Source of the DNA: G963923945 sp965199175
Lineage (GTDB): Bacteria > Pseudomonadota > Alphaproteobacteria > G963923945
DNA: 64,000 nucleotides
NCBI GenBank assembly: GCA_965199175.1
Contig: OZ240684.1
Coordinates: 1,736,001-1,800,000, forward strand
Direction: 5' to 3'
The position numbers and the translations under genes were made by a program. How positions within the stretch are numbered: the stretch's first letter is position 1; the number at the start of each line of letters is the position of its first letter. The notes under the pieces are model-generated. The model saw only the letters and a program-made list of their open reading frames with translations, did not search any database and was not told the origin of the DNA. This document shows positions 1 through 9,237 of the stretch, piece after piece.

Positions 1-493
1 CAAGAATGATCCGGGGTTCCAGGACCCGGACATCACCGGGATGACCGGATCACATTCACCGGATCAAACAAATGGGATTAAGGACATGCACTCTGAGGGC
101 CCAGAGATCAAAAGACACAGAGATCAAAGATATGGGGATCAAAAACACGGAGATCAAAAACATTCGGTCTTCAGGGGGCTGATGCCCGAACAGGGCAGGC
201 CACATCTTGCCCAGTGTTTTGATTGGTTTTTGATGTATTGTGATACTTTTTCAATTCAGGACTCACTGAAACTCAGTACTGGCCCAATCCCCGGACATAC
301 CTATACTGATTGCACGGCCTTTCTGAACCGCCTTTCTGGGTGGATTTTGATGGATCCCGGTGAATTCCTAAAGACTCAGCACCGGTGATTAGCCGGTGAT
401 TCTCCTGTGAATTCCGGCTCTGATTCACCAGTGCTCCTGATACCCTATGATGATTGATCGGCCTGATTGACAGATTCAATTCACAGGGTTCAT
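1..493. other. Left-edge region without a convincing gene
   Basis: I see no recognisable gene here. One plus-strand frame is open from the window edge to 388, but its translation is low-complexity and part of it is simply a translated 15-bp DNA repeat, so I do not call it coding. A 3' end of a gene starting outside the window cannot be excluded. The DNA holds a four-unit 15-bp repeat (101-160) and a doubled CCGGTGATT (382-401), and lies downstream of the minus-strand gene gpsA. Confidence 0.4.
101..160. repeat. Four tandem 15-bp units with core AGATCAAA
   Basis: Units at 101-115, 116-130, 131-145 and 146-160 share the core (a/g)gatcaaa and differ at a few positions. This is the longest of many short tandem duplications in the window. 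No function is visible. Confidence 0.75.
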
Positions 494-1498
494 TCATAGA
501 TCGGTTTCATTGGTCAAAGGACGGGCCAGCAAAACCTCAATCGCCTGATCAATATCAGCACCATGATTGAGGATGGCGTCGATGGCCTGACAAATCGGCA
601 TCGAAACCCCGGCCTGAAATGCCATATCAGCCACCGCTGCTGCGGTCCAGATTCCCTCGGCAAGAGAGCCGCCCTTCTCCCGGAAAGCACGGATATCCTC
701 CCCATGACTCAGAGCAATCCCCAGACCAGTGTTCCGGGACTGGCCGGAAGAACAGGTCAGGCAGAGATCCCCCAGCCCGGCCAGACCAGTCAATGTGGCG
801 GCCTGACCGCCATAAGCAACCCCGAAACGCATCATTTCAGCCAGCCCGCGAGTCACAAAAGCCGCCTGAGCATTTTCACCCAAATTCCGACCTTTAACGA
901 TGCCGCTGCCAATAGCCAACACATTTTTGACCGCCCCGCCGATTTGCGCTCCACGGATATCAACCCCGGTATAGGGACGAAACCGCCCATCAGCCAGGCT
1001 GTCAGCAAAGCAGCGAGTCACCACCGGATCATTGCCGGCAACCATTGCTGCAGCCGGCTGACGGGCCGCAACCTCGCAAGCAAATGTCGGCCCGGAAAGA
1101 ACCGCCAACGGCTGATCCGGCAAAACAGCTGCCACCACCTCACTCATCAGGCGGTTGCTCCCTTGCTCAATCCCTTTGGAACAGAGCAATATCGGGATCT
1201 CCGGCTTGATATGAACAGCCAGATCCGCCACCACTGTCCCAATATGCTGAGCCGGAACCACCAGGAGAATCGCCTCTGCTGCCGATAGCGCAGCAAGATC
1301 AGCAACCACCTTCATTTCCGGATCAAGTGGATATCCCGGTAAAAAGGTTGTGTTTTCTCCGTGAGCAGCAATCTCATCAATCACCGCCTGTTCACGCACC
1401 CATAACGTCACATCGGCCCCGGCCCGCCGGACAACCATCGCCAAAGCCGTCCCCCAGGCCCCACCGCCAACAACACCGATACGGCTAAAAGCATTCAT
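494..1498 (-). CDS. gpsA: Glycerol-3-phosphate dehydrogenase [NAD(P)+]
   Basis: The 334-residue protein reduces dihydroxyacetone phosphate to sn-glycerol 3-phosphate, the backbone precursor of membrane phospholipids, in the cytosol. Seen directly: an N-terminal Rossmann glycine motif GVVGGGAWGTALA (residues 8-20), the CSKGIE segment with Lys108, SGPTFACEVA (135-144), the conserved catalytic lysine K191 in GGAVKNVLAIGSGI, and TGLAGLGDL (237-245). Length is normal for the family. In many alphaproteobacteria gpsA lies beside tsaD and the hem genes; here a dCTP deaminase gene on the other strand separates it from tsaD. The ATG at 1498 directly precedes the Rossmann strand, so the start is well placed. 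Confidence 0.96.
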   Translation of the reverse strand: MNAFSRIGVVGGGAWGTALAMVVRRAGADVTLWVREQAVIDEIAAHGENTTFLPGYPLDPEMKVVADLAALSAAEAILLVVPAQHIGTVVADLAVHIKPEIPILLCSKGIEQGSNRLMSEVVAAVLPDQPLAVLSGPTFACEVAARQPAAAMVAGNDPVVTRCFADSLADGRFRPYTGVDIRGAQIGGAVKNVLAIGSGIVKGRNLGENAQAAFVTRGLAEMMRFGVAYGGQAATLTGLAGLGDLCLTCSSGQSRNTGLGIALSHGEDIRAFREKGGSLAEGIWTAAAVADMAFQAGVSMPICQAIDAILNHGADIDQAIEVLLARPLTNETDL

Positions 1499-1964
1499 AG
1501 AAGCACCCGTATGATCTTCAACGGCCCCGCATCATCATGACCTGAACAGTGCTCTTTCAAGCAATCCATAACGTAACCCAAAGGAATACAAAGAAAAAAA
1601 GACATGATGTGGATCAATCAAAGAATATCGCGGATATCATAGAGTAACCGTCACAATTTGTGGATATGTCAGCATACCATAGAATAAAAACGGGTATGGT
1701 TGCCTATCACCTTGTTTATACTTGTCAATCTCAATCCTCTGTTGGGGACATGTCTTTGGAAAAATTGACAATTCATTTTTTTATCTTTTGACATATTATA
1801 CGTTATGCGAGACCAAGAATTATCAGCCGATCCAGTATTTCAGCCGATAAAGATTTCAGCCAATAAAATGGAAAAACTCAGTAGAGATTGATTACAAGCC
1901 GTCATCAAAACTCTGTGTGGGGGTATGGTGTGAGGAATATGAGAGACCATTGGGAATAGGGAGT
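1499..1964. other. Intergenic region between divergent gpsA and dCTP deaminase gene
   Basis: No gene is seen. The segment 1720-1810 is AT-rich and holds two TTGACA hexamers (1765-1770 and 1788-1793) without a well-spaced -10 element for either, so I cannot assign a promoter confidently. It presumably carries the divergent promoters of the two flanking genes. Confidence 0.4.
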
Positions 1965-3164
1965 ATGGATACATTATTTTCCACCGCAACCGGATTGGCT
2001 CCGGGTTCTGACCCCCATCATCAGATCCCGGTCCGTCGGCCACAATCACGAACCACCCAAAACCGGGAATCAGGCAACATAAATTCCACCGGCGTCCTGC
2101 CGTATCAGGCTCTGCGGGCATTATACAATCAACAAAAGATCATGAGTGATCCGAAGATCATGGAGGACCAGTTCCAACCAGCCAGCATTGATCTGCGTCT
2201 GGGTGTCACAGCCTATCGGGTGCGGGCCAGCTTTCTGCCCAATCAGGGTACGAGCGTTCAAAAAAAGCTGATCCAGGACAGCATGCATCAATTCAATCTT
2301 GAAGACGGCGCGGTGCTGGAACGGGGCTGTGTGTATGTGATCCCCCTGATGGAATCAGTCAAGCTACCTCCTCAGACTGCCGGCTTTGCCAGCCCCAAGA
2401 GTTCCACTGGCCGCCTGGATATTTTCACCCGGCTGATTGTCGATAAAGCTGAACATTTCGACCAGGTACCACCGGGTCATCATGGAAAACTCTATCTGGA
2501 GGTTGCTCCACGCACCTTCAGTATTCGGGTCCGTTCCGGGGACCGGCTGGCTCAACTGCGGTTACAACGCGGCAAGCCTGTCACGGGAAAATCTCAGCTT
2601 GATTCCCTGCAAACTAAAGAAAAACTGGTCGATGCCAGCAATCCGGTTCTGCGTGATGGCACAATCGCTGTGCGGGTTGATCTCAGTGATACCGGTTCGC
2701 CTATTGGATACCGGGCCCGTAAGAATGCTGATACCATTGATCTGGCTCAGATCAATCATTATGACCCGCGTGACTTTTGGGAACCGCTTCCGGCCAAAGA
2801 ACGCCGTCTGATTCTGGACCCGGATGCCTTTTATATTCTTGCGACCCGGGAAAATGTCCGGGTTCCGGAGCGGTATTCTGCCGAAATGATCCCCTATGAT
2901 ACCAATACCGGGGCGTTTCGAGTCCATTATGCTGGTTTTTTTGACCCCGGTTTTGGATGCCAGGCCGCCGGCGGCAGTAAGGCCGTGCTGGAAGTGCGGG
3001 CCTATGAAGTCCCGTTTCTGCTTGAAGATGGGCAGATTGTCGGCTGGTTGCGCTATGATCGCCTTAGTGACCGGCCAGACCGGGTCTATGGACAGGATAT
3101 CGGCTCTTCCTATGAAGGCCAGGGCCTGAAACTCGCCAAACAGTTCCGGCCCTGGGTCTTGTGA
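1965..3164 (+). CDS. Two-domain 2'-deoxycytidine 5'-triphosphate deaminase (DCD_N family)
   Basis: The protein (399 residues from this start) belongs to the long alphaproteobacterial form of dCTP deaminase, which makes dUTP for thymidylate synthesis. Seen: GVLPYQALRAL at the start of the conserved part, QPASIDLRLG (nucleotide-binding loop), then GFASPKSSTGRLDIFTRL and a second barrel-like half with TGAFRVHYAGFFDPGFG, where classical Dcd has one such domain. Classical Dcd is about 190 residues; here two DCD-like halves are fused, as is known for this family. A GTG 48 bases upstream (1917) is also in frame; I prefer the ATG at 1965, but about 40 poorly conserved residues still precede the domain. 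Paralogue identity and activity are inferred from family only. Confidence 0.85.
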   Translation: MDTLFSTATGLAPGSDPHHQIPVRRPQSRTTQNRESGNINSTGVLPYQALRALYNQQKIMSDPKIMEDQFQPASIDLRLGVTAYRVRASFLPNQGTSVQKKLIQDSMHQFNLEDGAVLERGCVYVIPLMESVKLPPQTAGFASPKSSTGRLDIFTRLIVDKAEHFDQVPPGHHGKLYLEVAPRTFSIRVRSGDRLAQLRLQRGKPVTGKSQLDSLQTKEKLVDASNPVLRDGTIAVRVDLSDTGSPIGYRARKNADTIDLAQINHYDPRDFWEPLPAKERRLILDPDAFYILATRENVRVPERYSAEMIPYDTNTGAFRVHYAGFFDPGFGCQAAGGSKAVLEVRAYEVPFLLEDGQIVGWLRYDRLSDRPDRVYGQDIGSSYEGQGLKLAKQFRPWVL

Positions 3165-3175
3165 TTCTTCGGTCT

Positions 3176-3208
3176 GTTTATCGGGCAGGTTTATCGGGCG
3201 GTTTATCA
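3176..3208. repeat. 12-13 bp tandem repeat GTTTATCGGGC(A)G, about 2.6 copies
   Basis: Direct, abutting copies at 3176-3188 and 3189-3200 plus a partial third copy, lying between the stop of the dCTP deaminase gene and the 3' end of tsaD. Confidence 0.7.
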
Positions 3209-3266
3209 TTAAGCAACTTAGATGTCTTTAGGTTGCTGTTCCCGGTGGCCTTATCGGAAAAATCCT

Positions 3267-4322
3267 TCAGGAAGAATGGTCTTTTAACGATTCCAAAGGC
3301 CAGCGAGGTCGGGGAGCCATATCAAGGGGGTCAACCAGACCCAGACGTAGCCGCTCAATCCCGGCCCAGGCAATCATCGCCGCATTATCGGTACATAAAG
3401 CCAGCGGCGGGGCAATCAAATCACCCCCGTGATCGGCAATAACCGCCGCCAGACGCTGGCGCAGAAAATGATTGGCCGCGACCCCTCCGGCAACCACCAG
3501 CCGTATTGTTCCCTGATCATGGCCGACAACAGCCGGATGGCGGCAATAGAGTCGGCAGGCGCGATCAATCCGGTCAGTCAGGCAATCACCAACCGCCGTT
3601 TGGAACGCCGAGGCAAGATCGCAACGATCCTGATCACTCAAATGGCCCCCGATACGTTCCACCTGTCGCCGTAATGCGCTTTTCAGGCCGGAAAAGGATA
3701 AATCACAGCCGGGCCGCCCCAGCATCGGGCGCGGAAGATCAAATCTGGTATTATCCCCGTCTTTGGCTGCCGCCTCAATGGCCGGACCACCGGGATACCC
3801 CAAATCCAGCAGACGCGCTGCTTTATCGAAGGCTTCGCCAAGAGCATCATCCAAACTCCGCCCAAGCATATGATAACACCCCACAGCCTCAGCAATCAGA
3901 ATCGCGCTATGGCCGCCGGAAATCAGCAGTAAGAGATACGGGAAGGGGCATTCCCCGTCCAAACGCGGCGAAAGAGCATGCCCCTCCAGATGATTAACCG
4001 CGATAAAGGGTATGTTATGAACCGCCGCAATGGCTTTTCCGGCTGCTGCCCCCACCAAAACGCCGCCGATTAAACCCGGCCCACAGGTTGCAGCCACCCC
4101 ATCAAGAGTGCCATACTCGACCATATCCATGACGGCCGATAAAGCGACATCAATCATTTCCGCATGCGCACGGGCCGCCACCTCCGGGACCACGCCACCG
4201 TAACCGGCGTGGCGATCGGTTTGCGATAACAGGGATTGAGCGCGAATGCGCCGATGATCATCAACCAGAGCAACTGCGGTTTCATCACAGCTGGTCTCAA
4301 TACCCAAAACAAGCATCTCCAT
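3267..4322 (-). CDS. tsaD: tRNA N6-adenosine threonylcarbamoyltransferase TsaD
   Basis: TsaD transfers the threonylcarbamoyl group to A37 of ANN-decoding tRNAs, with TsaB and TsaE. Seen: LGIETSCDET at the N-terminus, HAGYGGVVPEVAARAH, the metal-binding VNHLEGHALS, LLLLISGGHS (ATP site), FSGLKSALRR and the C-terminal CTDNAAMIA with the conserved aspartate. About 351 residues, normal. The open frame extends to a TTG at 4343; I chose the ATG at 4322, and ATG 4316 is also possible because the conserved core starts right there. It is divergent from hemC across 194 bp, an arrangement common in alphaproteobacteria. Confidence 0.95.
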   Translation of the reverse strand: MEMLVLGIETSCDETAVALVDDHRRIRAQSLLSQTDRHAGYGGVVPEVAARAHAEMIDVALSAVMDMVEYGTLDGVAATCGPGLIGGVLVGAAAGKAIAAVHNIPFIAVNHLEGHALSPRLDGECPFPYLLLLISGGHSAILIAEAVGCYHMLGRSLDDALGEAFDKAARLLDLGYPGGPAIEAAAKDGDNTRFDLPRPMLGRPGCDLSFSGLKSALRRQVERIGGHLSDQDRCDLASAFQTAVGDCLTDRIDRACRLYCRHPAVVGHDQGTIRLVVAGGVAANHFLRQRLAAVIADHGGDLIAPPLALCTDNAAMIAWAGIERLRLGLVDPLDMAPRPRWPLESLKDHSS

Positions 4323-4459
4323 ATGCTGGCCATTTTGAAACAATAAGACAAGATCAATGAACAGACCTCAGCTTAAAACAGCCATCATGATCCCCGTATG
4401 CGCTGGCCTGATACCCCCTCAGACAGCATAATCCTTCAGATGATATCTACCCTGATTGC

Positions 4460-4495
4460 ATTATCCCTGTATTCTGTATTATCCCCGTATCCTGT
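4460..4495. repeat. 18-bp tandem duplication upstream of hemC
   Basis: 4460-4477 and 4478-4495 match at 16 of 18 positions (ATTATCCCTGTATTCTGT type unit). The pair ends about 20 bp before the hemC start, so it sits in the leader or promoter region. Confidence 0.7.
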
Positions 4496-4516
4496 CATTG
4501 CTCAAGGCAGACCCTG

Positions 4517-5506
4517 ATGGATCAGTTCCCCCCTCTTCCCCTGCGCCTGGCGACCCGTGGCAGCCCGTTGGCCCGGGCCCAGGCTGGTTTGGTCATTCGC
4601 CAACTCCGCCAGACCCATACGGCCCTGGCAGAACCAGAAGCCATTCAGACTGAGATCATCACAACCACCGGTGATCGTTTTCTTGATCAACCTCTGGCCG
4701 AAATTGGTGGCAAGGGCTTGTTCACCAAAGAAATTGACCATGCCTTGCTGACCAAAGCCGCCGATATTGCCGTTCACTCGATGAAGGATGTGCCCACAGC
4801 CCTTCCAGAAGGGCTGACGATTGGGTGTCTGTTGCCCCGCGCTGACCCCCGTGATGTTTTGATTATGCGCCCCGTTCCCGGAAAAACCGGAGATGATCCG
4901 GATACAGAGTTTTGTGATCACGCTCCATTTGATCAATTACCACAAGCTGCCCGGGTGGGTTCGGCTTCTTTGCGCCGGTGCGCACAACTCCTGCATCAGC
5001 GACCCGACCTTGATATCCGGCCTTTGCGGGGCAATATCAACACCCGGCTGGATAAACTCTCTCAGGGTACAATGGATGGGATTCTTCTTGCCATGGCTGG
5101 CTTACACCGCCTCGGCCATGTCGCAACCAACAGCATCATCCTTGATCCCCATATCATGCTGCCTGCTGCCGCCCAGGGCGTGATCGGCATCGCCTGCCGG
5201 ACCGATGACAGCATTATCCGGGCTTTGCTGGCCCCACTCCATGACCGGATCACTGAAATTGCCGTTACCGCCGAACGCTGTTTTCTCTCTGCTCTGGAGG
5301 GCGATTGCCGCACCCCCATCGCCGCTTATGCCCATTTGCAGAAAAACCGACTCACATTCCGTGGTCTGCTTGCTACCCCGGATGGCCGTTCATTATGGCG
5401 GGCCGAACAGGAAGGACCCCCGGACCAGGCAATCCGCATGGCCCGGGATGCTGCCGCTACGATCCGGCACCATGCCCGCTCAGCAATTCGGGAATCAACG
5501 GCCTGA
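4517..5506 (+). CDS. hemC: Porphobilinogen deaminase (hydroxymethylbilane synthase)
   Basis: HemC condenses four porphobilinogens into hydroxymethylbilane in haem synthesis. Seen in 329 residues: RLATRGSPLARAQA (10-23), EIGGKGLFTKEID (62-74), the catalytic HSMKD ending in Asp91, VGSASLRRCAQL, RGNINTRLDKL and the dipyrromethane-cofactor cysteine C264 in EGDCRTPIAAYA. Slightly longer than the usual 310 because of an insertion around residues 118-140. It starts a probable operand of four genes in one direction: hemC, hemD 13 bp later, a mitofilin-like gene and hemY. Confidence 0.97.
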   Translation: MDQFPPLPLRLATRGSPLARAQAGLVIRQLRQTHTALAEPEAIQTEIITTTGDRFLDQPLAEIGGKGLFTKEIDHALLTKAADIAVHSMKDVPTALPEGLTIGCLLPRADPRDVLIMRPVPGKTGDDPDTEFCDHAPFDQLPQAARVGSASLRRCAQLLHQRPDLDIRPLRGNINTRLDKLSQGTMDGILLAMAGLHRLGHVATNSIILDPHIMLPAAAQGVIGIACRTDDSIIRALLAPLHDRITEIAVTAERCFLSALEGDCRTPIAAYAHLQKNRLTFRGLLATPDGRSLWRAEQEGPPDQAIRMARDAAATIRHHARSAIRESTA

Positions 5507-5519
5507 GAACCCGAAAATC

Positions 5520-6326
5520 ATGTCTGATTGCCAACAATCTCCCCCATCACATGCCCCAACCCACCGACATCCTGTGATCCGTGGCCTGGTGACCCGTCCA
5601 CAAGCCGATGCCGAACGATTTGCGGTTGATTTACGGGCCTGTGGGATAGAACCCATCATCGCCCCGATGCTGGATATCGTGATGTCTCCTGCACCAGATG
5701 ACCTGACTGAGCATCTTGCTACTGCGCAAGCTCTGCTCTTCACCAGTGCCAACGGTGTGCGGGCATTGTCTGCTTTATTACCCCCTTTTGAACGGCCTGT
5801 ATTCACTGTTGGTTCCGCAACCGCCGCTGCTGCCAGACAAGCCGGTTTTCTCCATGTCGAAACTGCCAACGGCGCAGCCAGTGATCTGGCACATCTGGTC
5901 ATCAGGCAGCTTGATCCGGCAGGCGGAGCGTTGTTCCATGCCGCCGGAACAGTAGGTGGCGGCCCATTGCGTCAAACCCTACAGAAAGCCGGTTTTATTG
6001 TTCATCGGGTTCCGCTCTATCAGGCGCGCATTCCGGCTTTTCTGCCTGACCCGGCGCGCCGGGCTCTTGTACAACCGAAAGGAAAAGACAGCGTGACAAT
6101 GGCATTTTTTTTCTCCCCACGTACCGCCCATTCCTTCGTAAAATTGGTCAGGAAAGCCGGGCTGGAACATACGTGCTGTGATATCACTGCCTATACTTTA
6201 AGCATGGCTGCTGCCGAACCTTTACGGATGTTTCGTTGGCAACAAATTATCACCGCCGCGCGCCCTGATTCTGCTGCTTTACTTGATCGTATCACCCAAT
6301 CATCGTACCCGCCAGGACAGCAATGA
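5520..6326 (+). CDS. hemD: Uroporphyrinogen-III synthase
   Basis: HemD cyclises hydroxymethylbilane with D-ring inversion to uroporphyrinogen III, the step after HemC. The family is poorly conserved; recognisable parts are GLVTRPQADAERFAVDL near the start, LLFTSANGVRAL, VFTVGSATAAAARQAGF and FFSPRTAHSF in the second half. The frame is open far upstream inside hemC, but the ATG at 5520 (MSDCQQ) gives a 268-residue protein of typical length that begins just after the hemC stop. Position between hemC and hemY supports the call. Confidence 0.92.
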   Translation: MSDCQQSPPSHAPTHRHPVIRGLVTRPQADAERFAVDLRACGIEPIIAPMLDIVMSPAPDDLTEHLATAQALLFTSANGVRALSALLPPFERPVFTVGSATAAAARQAGFLHVETANGAASDLAHLVIRQLDPAGGALFHAAGTVGGGPLRQTLQKAGFIVHRVPLYQARIPAFLPDPARRALVQPKGKDSVTMAFFFSPRTAHSFVKLVRKAGLEHTCCDITAYTLSMAAAEPLRMFRWQQIITAARPDSAALLDRITQSSYPPGQQ

Positions 6327-6425
6327 TAAAGAGAACATGAACGCATATCGGAGTTGGTTACAATAACTATCCGGGCTGTTACTTAAAGCATGATATGGTT
6401 CAAAGCATTCTTCTGAGGGATTCCC

Positions 6426-7418
6426 ATGACTGCCCCAAAAACCAAAGCCGCAGCACTGTCAAAACAGCGTAAAATGCAGTCCGGCAATTCCGGCCCCGGG
6501 ACATCACCGCCGCAAAGCAACCGGACCAGACTCATCGCATGGGTTCTCATCGCGATGAGTGTGTCCTTTGCCGGTGGGTTTTTCTGGAACCATCTGGTGC
6601 CCCTGTTCCCCCTTCTGCCTGAGCCGATTGCCGAAGATACGCCGCAGCCAGACATTCCCGTTCAACCGGTGCTGTCGCACAATCCACCAGCAGCAGAGCC
6701 AGAACCGCAAAGTGCTGACCATCCTGCCCAATCATCGGTTCAGGAACCAACGGCTCAGGAACAGGAAAACAGTCAGGCGATTGCGGATATCAAAACAGCA
6801 CTGGCTTCTCTTGAGGAGAGTCTTGATACTCTGAGCACTGCTTTCATAAGCGCGACCGAACGCCTGGACCAGATCGAAGCCACCCTTGAAAAAACACCCG
6901 CCGGAACAGCCAGAGACTGGTCTGTGCTGATCGCCATCGGCCATATCCGGCAATCACTGCAAAATGGTCAGGCGTATGCTGCAGATCTGGCCATCCTGAC
7001 CCCGATGCTTGCCGATCATCCAATGGCTTCCCGCTTCCTTGAGGACCTGGCTCCCTACGCCGAAAGCGGTGTCCCCAGCCGGGGTGAGCTATCCCGGAAT
7101 TTCAGTTCTCATGCCGCTTTATGGGCGCAAGCCCCTGAGGCCGGAACGTCACAAGAGTCGGCTGGAATATGGAAAGATACCATCCAACGCCTGAAAGCCC
7201 TGGTGCGGATACGCCGGACCGGAGAACAAGCCGGAAACACCCCCGAAGCCCGGGTCGCCCGGGCTGAGCATCACCTGAATGCGGATGATCTGGCAGCAGC
7301 AGGTGCTGAACTTTTATCAATCCCGGAAGCCCAGCTTTGGGCACGCCAGGCCATCGGACGAGTAAAAGCCGAAAAAGCCTTACATGATCTGACCAGCTGG
7401 GCGATGGATCAGCCATGA
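6426..7418 (+). CDS. Mitofilin-like membrane protein (COG4223 type) of the hem operon
   Basis: A 330-residue protein with a charged cytoplasmic N-terminus, one membrane segment at about residues 36-62 (LIAWVLIAMSVSFAGGFFWN), a Pro/Gln/Glu-rich linker (66-115), a heptad-like coiled-coil (about 118-160, with IKTALASLEESLDTLSTAF) and a helical C-terminal domain. This architecture in this exact position (between hemD and hemY) is the alphaproteobacterial relative of mitochondrial Mic60/mitofilin. That relationship is established for the family; a role in shaping the inner membrane or membrane contacts here is inference. It is separated by 19 bp from hemY. Confidence 0.8.
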   Translation: MTAPKTKAAALSKQRKMQSGNSGPGTSPPQSNRTRLIAWVLIAMSVSFAGGFFWNHLVPLFPLLPEPIAEDTPQPDIPVQPVLSHNPPAAEPEPQSADHPAQSSVQEPTAQEQENSQAIADIKTALASLEESLDTLSTAFISATERLDQIEATLEKTPAGTARDWSVLIAIGHIRQSLQNGQAYAADLAILTPMLADHPMASRFLEDLAPYAESGVPSRGELSRNFSSHAALWAQAPEAGTSQESAGIWKDTIQRLKALVRIRRTGEQAGNTPEARVARAEHHLNADDLAAAGAELLSIPEAQLWARQAIGRVKAEKALHDLTSWAMDQP

Positions 7419-7437
7419 TTATGGTTAAGAACCACCG

Positions 7438-8853
7438 ATGATCCGGTTGATTGTCATTGTTGTTTTTGTTGCTGCCAGCACCACAGCAGCGGTCTGGCTG
7501 GCTGACCATCCTGGCCATATTGTTATTGATTGGCAGGAATACCGTATCGAAACCAGTGCCGCTTTACTGGGGGGTGTCATTGCTGCTCTGGTGATTGCCG
7601 CCTTGTGGCTTTACCGCCTCTGGATGGCTCTTATCCGCATACCTGGTCGTCTGCGGCACCGATGGGATCAAAGACAGTATCAACAGGGTCTTACCGCTCT
7701 CGCCCGGGGCCTGACTGCCCTGGCAGCCGGGGACGGATCAAACATTGACCAGCACGCCCGCCGGGCTGGTCGCCTGCTCAATCAACCCGGTATGGCGGTG
7801 TGGCTGTCTGCTCAGGCCGCCAGTCTCAAAGGCGATGAAACCGCCGCCCGAACCTATTACGCCACCTTAACCTATCATACGGAAAGCCGTTTTCTCGGCT
7901 TGCAAGGTTTGGCCTCGATTGCCGAACGCCAGGGCGATTGGCAATCGGTGCGTCAGGCCCTTGATCAGGCCAGCCAAATCAAACCTAACGCAGCCTGGGT
8001 CATTGAAGGATTGGTGAAGTTAGCCGTATATGATGGTGACTGGCCGCGTTTGATTGATATTCTCCAACGCGCCCGGCGAACCCAATCCCTTCCTGAGGAT
8101 CTGGTCAATCGCCGCCTGGTCGCCGCCTGGATGGCTCAATCCGGGAATGCAGGTAAAGACGGGGATATCCCTGCTGCTCTTGCGGCTGCTCGAAAAGCCC
8201 GGAAGAAAGACCCCAATTTTGTTCCCGCTCTTGCTGCCATCGCCGATCTGCTGATTGCGCAAGGATCGAAAAGACGCGCCCGGACCTTGATCAGACAAAG
8301 TTGGACAATCCGTCCTCATCGTCTGTTGGCTGCTGTTTATGAGCGTCTCCATAGCGATGATGATCCCCTCACCCGTGTCCAGAAAACAGATCATCTGGCC
8401 GCCCTCGCCCCTGATGACCCGGAAAGCCATCGTGCTCAGGCTCAGGCAGCCTTTAAGGCCGATTTATGGGGAAAGGCCCGGGATCATCTGGCGCATGCAA
8501 CCCCCAATGGACCCACCCGTGAAACCTGTCTCATGATGGCCGAGATTGAACGCCGCGAACATGGCAACGAAGACGCAGCCCGCCAGTGGCAACGCCGGGC
8601 CGGTGTGACACCACCAGATACCGCCTGGATATGCAGTCATTGCGCCACAAGCTGGGATGACTGGTCCCCAATTTGTCAGGCTTGTGGGCATCTTGCCAGT
8701 CTCGATTGGCACCAACCCGGCCATAGGGGACCGCTCAAACTGGCTCAATCCCCAATCACTGTCATCAATCACCGGGATAACGAAGCCCCAAAAACAACCA
8801 TCATACCCAAAACCGATGATCCGGGAAACGGGTCTACGCAATCAATCAGTTGA
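7438..8853 (+). CDS. hemY: HemY-like inner membrane TPR protein
   Basis: The 471-residue protein has two N-terminal membrane segments (about 2-22 and 41-62) separated by DHPGHIVIDWQEYRIET, the conserved HemY_N signature, followed by tetratricopeptide-like helical repeats. Near residues 399-418 there is a four-cysteine knuckle (CSHC ... CQAC with WDDWSPI between), a zinc-ribbon typical of alphaproteobacterial HemY. The family is always linked to hem genes but its biochemical role is not settled; it is not the protoporphyrinogen oxidase of Gram-positives that carries the same symbol. Last gene of the hemC operon. Confidence 0.88.
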   Translation: MIRLIVIVVFVAASTTAAVWLADHPGHIVIDWQEYRIETSAALLGGVIAALVIAALWLYRLWMALIRIPGRLRHRWDQRQYQQGLTALARGLTALAAGDGSNIDQHARRAGRLLNQPGMAVWLSAQAASLKGDETAARTYYATLTYHTESRFLGLQGLASIAERQGDWQSVRQALDQASQIKPNAAWVIEGLVKLAVYDGDWPRLIDILQRARRTQSLPEDLVNRRLVAAWMAQSGNAGKDGDIPAALAAARKARKKDPNFVPALAAIADLLIAQGSKRRARTLIRQSWTIRPHRLLAAVYERLHSDDDPLTRVQKTDHLAALAPDDPESHRAQAQAAFKADLWGKARDHLAHATPNGPTRETCLMMAEIERREHGNEDAARQWQRRAGVTPPDTAWICSHCATSWDDWSPICQACGHLASLDWHQPGHRGPLKLAQSPITVINHRDNEAPKTTIIPKTDDPGNGSTQSIS

Positions 8854-8864
8854 TTCCAGGACGC

Positions 8865-8900
8865 GTTGGGATCATAAACGTAGTTGGGATCATAAACGTA
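8865..8900. repeat. Perfect 18-bp tandem duplication
   Basis: GTTGGGATCATAAACGTA occurs twice without a gap (8865-8882 and 8883-8900), between the hemY stop and the tRNA-Thr promoter. Confidence 0.85.
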
Positions 8901-8932
8901 ACTGAGACGATCAGGAAACAACATCGGATTGA

Positions 8933-8960
8933 TTGGATATATCCAGATTCACGGTAAAAT
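8933..8960 (+). promoter_or_regulatory. Candidate promoter of tRNA-Thr
   Basis: TTGGAT (8933-8938), 16-bp spacer, TAAAAT (8955-8960). Predicted start near 8967 would leave a leader of about 18 nt before the mature tRNA at 8985. Confidence 0.45.
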
Positions 8961-8984
8961 ATCTGAATATTTCAATCGATCGGG

Positions 8985-9060
8985 GCCGCCTTAGCTCAGT
9001 TGGTAGAGCGCCACATTCGTAATGTGGATGTCGCGTGTTCGAATCACGCAGGCGGCACCA
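8985..9060 (+). tRNA. tRNA-Thr (CGU anticodon)
   Basis: A complete cloverleaf can be folded: acceptor GCCGCCU/AGGCGGC, D-arm with AGCTCAGTTGGTAGAGC, anticodon stem CCACA/TGTGG around loop TTCGTAA with anticodon CGT at 9018-9020, and a T-arm GCGTG-TTCGAAT-CACGC. The CCA end is encoded (9058-9060). An accessory-looking gene pair follows directly downstream, as often happens beside tRNA genes, but I found no repeated 3'-end attachment sequence. Confidence 0.95.
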
Positions 9061-9208
9061 TCGCCGTTTTCAACGGCCACAGCCAACACAATCAGCGCTG
9101 CAAATTGGCACCCCCAGGCTGGAAATCCCTGGCTATTCCCATAAACACGGCTTTGATCGGTGCTTTAAGTACCGGAAGTGGCAGTTTCTTTCTTACGCAC
9201 GAAATGAA

Positions 9209-9237
9209 TTGACTTCTCCGCACCTTGCACCTAAATT
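9209..9237 (+). promoter_or_regulatory. Candidate promoter P1 with GCACCT repeats in the spacer
   Basis: TTGACT (9209-9214), 17-bp spacer, TAAATT (9232-9237). The spacer contains GCACCT (9220-9225) directly followed by GCACCT (9227-9232). Confidence 0.5.

Noticed and set aside
41..388. Open frame at the left edge
   Set aside because: Composition is low-complexity, part is a translated 15-bp DNA repeat, and no family resemblance is seen. Kept only as a gene-free region.
563..1288. 241-residue frame opposite gpsA
   Set aside because: It lies antisense within a clear gpsA gene and shows no family motifs.
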